NCBI GenBank assembly: GCA_000231825.2
Contig: JH720326.1
Coordinates: 546,133 to 597,312, forward strand
Source of the DNA: Tetrahymena elliotti 4EA
Taxonomy: Eukaryota; Ciliophora; Oligohymenophorea; Hymenostomatida; Tetrahymenidae
DNA: 51,180 nucleotides
Direction: 5' to 3'
The translations under genes were made by a program, and so were the position numbers. The notes beneath the pieces were generated by a model. That model saw only the letters and a list, made by a program, of their open reading frames with translations, was not told where the DNA came from and ran no database searches. This document shows, in pieces, positions 45,464-51,180 of this stretch. Position 1 is the stretch's first letter. Every line of letters starts with the position of its first letter.

Positions 45464-48400
45464 ATGGAAGAAAGCTCTTCAACAAGTTAGAATTATAAAG
45501 CACAAAGCAACACAGTTGGGATTAGCTAATAAAATATAAGATTATAGAGTTAAGACCTTTCAAATAGCTAAAATTTTTAACATTTGCTTCTTGATCAATC
45601 AATTCATTCATTCAATAAAGTTTTAGCAAGGAAATAAAAAGATTCTTTAATCAAAGATAATGAAGAAAATTATGTAAGTACTTAATATCTAAATGAAAAT
45701 AGGGAAATAGGTGATTTTTCTTAATATTTGAGCAGAAGCTAATAAGATTTGTTTCTAAATAGTTGCGAAAGAACAAATTTAGGTGGTATATAGCCATTAA
45801 ATTCTACTATTTATCCAAAGATCAATCTATGTGGAAAATAAGAAGAGAACTCAAAATATGACTAATCTAATGATGAAACATGCAGTGCTAGATAATCTTT
45901 TTTTATGAATGGAGATAATTAGGATTAATAGAATAGATTATCAATTTCTTTTGGCTAGAATTTTGAGTTTTAAAATGAAAATCGCCATTAAAATCAAGCT
46001 GATTTAAAAAATCAGAAGTAAAAGAAAAGCATCAGTGATAGAAGAAGAAGCAGCTACAACTTTGAGTTAAAAGCAGAGAAATTTGAGAATTCCTTATAAA
46101 AAATAATAAAAGATAAAAGCAACCATGAGATAAAAAGCTCAAAAAAATTAGTTTTAGCAGAAGTAAAGGATTTAGAAATGTCTTAAAATTTAAAAGAGTC
46201 ATCTACTCTTTAAAAAACTTTGGAAAATGGAAAAACTGATGATTTACATAGACATAGATTAGATATTTAAAAACTTAAAAAGAAGGAAGAAAAAATGAGG
46301 AACTAATTTGTCATAAGATTCAAGCATTTTTAAAGATTTTTAAAAAATATGAAAAATCTATCATAAACTTTCAAGTTTAGGAATATGTCGTTGGAGTAAA
46401 AGTTTAAATTCAATGACTCATCTTTTTTTTATTCAAAAAAGAAATAAATCACTATGAACATAGATGGATAAAAAATCATATCTAAAACAATGGCTAAGAT
46501 CTTTTAAAAAATAATAAATTTTATTCCTGTATTTAGTCCATTAAATTTTGCTATTATTACTTTGGAACTATTTGTCTTAATTGTTTTAGTAACTTAGATG
46601 CTAGTTCTACCTCTAGCTGATTCTTTTGATATTGCTTTTTTTTAAACTGGATTTTGCGAAATAATGTTCTATTCTGTTCCTGCTTTTATACTCTTAATTT
46701 CCATGCTGGTGAAGTTAAATACAGGATTTTTTAAAGAGAATATTATTATTGATATGAGAAAAAAAATACTGTTGAATTACTATCAAAGTGGTGGGCTTGT
46801 GATAGATATTGTTACTGTGTTATCAATATTAATAACTTAATTTACATAAAACTCCTTTGTTTATTTATTCTTCTTGTTGAGACTTTAGCAAATCTAGAAT
46901 TGTCTTGCAAAAATTGATACTAAATTTTCTTTATCCCAAAGAGTACCTCATAGTTTTTAGATAATAAAGCTAATTTTTCTTGTACTCATGCTCGCTCACA
47001 TGAATGGTATTTATTTAGACTTACAATAATTTTACTTATTTTAAAAGAATTATGCTTTTATTAATTTTCATTCAATTATTTTTACCCAATAATTAATAAA
47101 TTAATTAAATACTTCTTTAGGGGGATAAAAATAATTAACTCTCCTACCAATAAATCTCAATATCAAAAGTTAAAAAGGACCCTACACTTTTCAATTATAT
47201 AAATACCTAAAATCTACCCTCTTGATAAAAATTTGATAAATTTTATTATTGATTAAATATTTGAAGAAGACATCTAATTTTTGTTTAATTTCAATAAAAA
47301 TAAGAATAGTTTTTTCATACTAATATGCATAAAATTAATTTATTTGCTTAATATTCAAATTTTTTTTATTTTTACAGGTTGCATATTTAATTTTATTGCT
47401 AAGGATTTAGATGAAAGTTGGCTAACTAAGAATAACTTAAAAAACTCTGATTGGTATGTGAGATATATCAATAGTGTATATTTTTCTTTTATTACAATGG
47501 TAACTGTAGGATATGGAGATATAACACCAGTTTCTCTCCAAGAAAAAATTTTTGTGATATTTATGGTTGTTTATAGTTGTGGAGCCTTTGGTTATATTGT
47601 GAGTAGTATAGGAAATATATTCACAGAAAGAGCCTAAATAAAGGCAAAATATAAGTAAATATTTTTTTATTTGATAATTTCATAATTTAATTGAATAATA
47701 TTAAAATAAAATATAAGGAGCTAATTAGTAGATATTATTCATTATATGAGAACAAGGAATATTGATTAAATAATTTAATCCTAAGTATTTCAATATTTAC
47801 ATTACTTAGAATAGATGGATCATTACAATCATTAAAAAGGTGAACAGATAGTTCAAAAACTTTCTCCATATCTCTAATCCTAAATTAATATGAACTCTTA
47901 CTATCCTTTTTTGAATAAAACTAACATTTTCAAATTGAACTTTAAGAATTCCATTTTAGTTAATGCATCTCTTAAAATGAAGGAACTTACATTTGGTCCT
48001 GGTCAAATCATTTTTAATTAAAATGATTGTGATAATAGAATATTCTACATATTGAAAGGAGAAGTTATACTAAATAACAATAACCATAACATTTGCGTAA
48101 AAGATGTAAAACATTCTATTAAAAATTAATTTTATTAAACAAATAAATAAAATCTTAATAACCAAAGGAAAATGATAACTGCTTTGGAATCACTGAATTT
48201 TTTAGTGGGGAAGCAAGACATTTGTAGGCTAAAAGCAAAACAGTTTCTCAAATTTTATACTTAGAGTTGTGCTAATTTAAAGAAGTTCTAAAAGAAGACC
48301 CTTTAGAATATGTAAATATTTCTTAATAAGTTTACTTCAATCAAAACTAAACTTTTTTATTTTTTTACATTATAAAAATGATTATTCAATTAAATTTATT

Positions 48401-49792
48401 ATTTAAATTATATTCTCATAAGTTTATTTTTTTAAAAAATAATAATTTTATTAGGAAAAATTTTGTTGTCTAAAAGAGTAAATAACTGAAAGTGGTATTG
48501 TAGTTGATTAGGCTTGCTATTTTTGCAAATAATTCAATCATGTATATGATAAATGCCCTTACTATACAATAAAAAATTAGAGATAGCTAATTATTGAAAG
48601 GAGTAAGGTTAGCATAAATTAAATAAGAAAATAGCATGAACGAAAAAATAAAAAAAAGCACAATAGTATTTTGGAGAATTATGATGTAAGATTAAACTTA
48701 AAAGCTATAAGATTAAATTATATTAATAATTCAGTTATTGAGAAAGATTAAATGATTCAACTAATTAGGAATACCATTTAAATGGAAACTGATTTGGATT
48801 TTTATAAAAAATATGATGCATTTTATATAAAGCAAACTAATGATTCAGAATATTCTACAGTTATCTTACCTTACGATAAAATAATGGAAGAATTTTACAC
48901 TGATGAAGATAGTTAAGGAGAGGAATTAGAGACTTATGAAAATATCAATCCTGTTTCTAATACTTTAAAAAAACTGAGTAGAAGTTCTATTTAAGGTAGT
49001 GAACATATTTTAGAGGAATAAAAAAATTCATCTCAGACATCTATTGTTTCTCCTCGAAATCATCAAAAGAAAATGTTGTATTAAATTGCAACTCAAAATA
49101 GCTCCAATATGACATAAAATAATGTAAACTTGAATGATAAAGGATCTCATTTTAAAGATACTATTTCTTCAATTATGAGCAAAAAACACAGTTTTCCAAG
49201 ACAATAATCAAAAAGGCTGTCAAATTTAACACACTGCTAAAACTAAAATGCAAATAGATAATCTCAGAAAATATAAGATGATAATATACTTAAACATATA
49301 ATTAATTTTATAGCACAGACATAAACTAATAAACATAATGAATTATAGATTGAAATATAATCACAATCTTATGGAGATGAATTTTTTAGCATCATTGATT
49401 TTGATAAAATGTAAGAATTTATTCGTTTTTTTCCAAAAAATAATTACTCTTGTGTGATTGAATAGTTCAATAAATTACATTTGAAAAAGCAAAGAGTAGT
49501 AATAAAAAGAAGAAAAAGATCTTTTAAAAAGAATACTATCATATAATAATCTCCAGGTACTAGAAAAAATAGGATGCAAAATAGTATTTCAAACAATTTA
49601 TAAAATTAGTCTTTTTCTTTGAGTCTTGCAAGTGATGAAAAATCAATATCTCAATTTCATAACAATAATTTTCAACCTTAAAATTCATCAGATTATTAAA
49701 ATCAAAATTAAGATAAAGAATATGAAAATAAAACTTCTTATTACAAATCACCTGAAATACCTAAATCTAGTTTATTCAAACCATAATAATGA
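45464..49792 (+). CDS. six-span potassium channel with cyclic-nucleotide-binding-like domain
   Basis: Five exons: 45464-47006, 47378-47654, 47718-48105, 48168-48311, 48455-49792; 1,229 aa. The ~350-residue N-terminus is polar and Gln/Asn/Ser-rich. S1-S6 span about 355-600: S1 FAIITLELFVLIVLVTQM, S2 YSVPAFILLISMLV, S3 after MRKKILLNYYQ, an S4 poor in Arg (LFFLLRLQQIQNC), and S5 IIKLIFLVLMLAHMNGCIF. The pore has TMVTVGYGDITP, the K+ selectivity filter. A C-linker (HYLEQMDHYNHQKGEQIV) and a CNBD (FGPGQIIF, ILKGEVIL, FGITEFFSGEAR, KEDPLEYEKFC) follow. The FGE of the phosphate-binding cassette is FGI here, so nucleotide binding is uncertain. A CCHC zinc knuckle (CYFCKQFNHVYDKC) comes next, then a long Ser/Gln-rich tail. 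Likely plasma or ciliary membrane. Confidence 0.9.
47007..47377 (+). other. 371-nt intron in the channel's S5 segment
   Basis: Donor GTATTTATTT, acceptor TTTTTACAG. It splits the codon for Gly in AHMNGCIF, the end of S5. It is far longer than the gene's other introns (62-143 nt), and its first part happens to be open in frame up to a TGA near 47231. An ATG-like frame at 47281 runs into exon 2 but is intronic up to 47377. Confidence 0.75.
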
Positions 49793-50984
49793 TAAAAATA
49801 AATTTTTTCACAAAAATAACTAAAAATTAAAAACTAACTTTAACTTAAAATTTTGGCTCAATAAAATGTTTCATTCTAAATTATATTTTAATCATAAAGA
49901 AAACATTATTTCATTAATTTATTTTATTTGTATTAAATAATATTCTAATCAATCTCTTTATATTTATTCTTCTAAAAAATACTTCTAATTTTATTTTAAA
50001 CTTTTTAAATTTAAATTAATGAAACTTACATAAAAATTATGTCAATTAATTTTTTATTTAAATTTGATCTTAAATATAAAGAATAGCTAAATAAAAATTA
50101 ATTCAAGTTAATCATTTTTTTTACTTTGAATTTTATCCTGGATTAATCTTAAAAAATTCTTGCAAGCTGTAAACTACATAAATGCTTGTAAATTGGAAAC
50201 TAGTTCTATTCAATAGTTTTTATATAAGTTACATATTTATCAATAAAACTGTAAGTTGAAATAAAACATATTTACAAATTTAAATAATGTTGATTACCGT
50301 ATTCCCTCGTTATTAATTTCTTTCGAATTATGAGGGAGGATTCAAATTTTTTGGTTTATAAAATGGAAATAAAAAGTAAAACAAAATTTTTTACAATCAT
50401 TAATTTTCCCCAAAACCATAGATGGCTTACCTACATATATTTAGTTAAATTAAGAAAATCCTTTCCTCAAGCTCTGAAATAAACAGATATTTATCATCTT
50501 ATCATCAAAGGATGATCTTCAATTGGATTAGTTTTTGTCCTTAAACTCATTAAATTTAAAACTAAACAACATCAACTTTTCCAGTATTCAGTAAACTAGA
50601 GACAATATTTGGGATATAAAACTACACTTTAATTGGTGAACAATAAAATTCTAGAGTAACACAATACAAGGCTTAAAAAAAATTGTGAGTATAAATCTTT
50701 CAGAGTTAATTAATTTTTATATTATTAAAATTATTTTTCCCAAATAATAACATAAAAATAAAAAATGAATGTATTCACATAATTTAAATTTTCCAAAGAT
50801 ATATTTTTTATTTTTAATTGAAAATCAAAATCAGAATTCAATTATTAATTTATACAATTTTTGTAATTATTAGCATTATGATTTCAAATTTTATCTTGTT
50901 TATTCATCAATTTTATTTTTTCTATTAAAAAAATTTTATTTTATTATTATTTATCAGTAATCATGAAATTAAATAAATAATTAT
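49793..50984. other. intergenic right of the channel, no gene seen
   Basis: About 1.2 kb of A+T-rich sequence, 3' flank of the channel gene. A short inverted pair (ATTCCCTCGTTATTAATTTC with GAATTATGAGGGAGGATTC) lies near 50301-50343. It could form a hairpin, possibly an RNA 3' structure or a small repeat. No open frame. Confidence 0.4.
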
Positions 50985-51110
50985 TAAAAAAATTACTTTA
51001 GATTGAGATTCAAAGAAGTAATGTTTTGACACTTTTCTAAGCTCATTCCAATATTTTTTGTCCCTTCTGCACCAATATTATTTTCCCTTCAAAAATAGAA
51101 TAATATGTTT
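50985..51110. repeat. partial copy of the ~310-bp repeat
   Basis: Resembles one end of the repeat unit: TAGATTGAGATTCAAAG and CCTTCTGCACCAATATTATT match the TTCTGCACCCAAACCACCAA-type block at about 42500. It may be the start of another array beyond the window. Confidence 0.5.
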
Positions 51111-51180
51111 GTTTTTATTAGTTTAGAAAATCTCAAAACATTCTAATTAAAAGGAGTGATGGTGTGTTTAATCATTAATT

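Noticed and set aside
47281..47637. A stand-alone 118-aa pore protein starting at 47281
   Set aside because: Its first 33 codons are intron sequence. The pore belongs to exon 2 of the large channel, whose S1-S5 lie upstream in exon 1.
1..51180. CRISPR arrays, rRNA genes, bacterial operons or riboswitches
   Set aside because: None seen; the genetic code, introns and composition are those of a ciliate nucleus.

Overview
The window is ciliate nuclear DNA, most like Tetrahymena or a close relative. It is about 80 percent A+T. Every convincing gene reads TAA and TAG as glutamine and stops only at TGA. Introns are short and A+T-rich (about 44-80 bp for most). Under the standard code these genes break into fragments. 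Relics of hAT and Tc1/mariner transposons suit germline (micronuclear) or transposon-rich subtelomeric DNA, but sequence alone cannot settle which.

Two unrelated gene families interleave in the left two thirds. Family 1 lies on the plus strand: units at 1-1184, 1481-2918, 5189-6633, 13996-15279, 29037-30860 and 32217-33659, plus a dead 3' piece at 37678-38155. They encode ~290-310 aa leucine-rich-repeat (LRR) proteins. Each starts MGQIKS, an ideal N-myristoylation signal, then has one LRR per exon with all those exons bounded by phase-2 introns. Family 2 lies on the minus strand: three tandem genes at 8845-13437, 17856-22608 and 23337-27969. Each encodes a ~1,430 aa secretory-pathway protein with an N-terminal hydrophobic segment, a very long ectodomain and one C-terminal membrane span. 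I recognise no domain in it. Five intron positions are shared by all three. The 100-N gap at 19118-19217 in the middle gene is flanked by an exact 89-bp duplication, so it looks like two overlapping contigs that were not merged.

Between them lie decayed mobile elements: a helix-turn-helix transposase-like remnant (7066-8450, minus), a hAT pseudogene (15690-17641), a Tc1-like fragment (34150-34905), and a complete but dead Tc1/mariner element with 30-bp terminal inverted repeats and TA flanks (35088-36458).

The right third (39-50 kb) holds single-copy genes: an intronless AlkB-type alkane monooxygenase or related di-iron hydroxylase (39147-40385, minus), a four-span tetraspanin-like membrane protein (up to 44710, plus), and a five-exon potassium channel with a cyclic-nucleotide-binding-like domain and a CCHC zinc knuckle (45464-49792, plus). 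A ~310-bp tandem repeat occurs at 4010-4845 and 42190-43190, with a partial copy at the right edge.

Exon junctions were inferred by reading frame, GT-AG ends and comparison between paralogues. No database search was possible.
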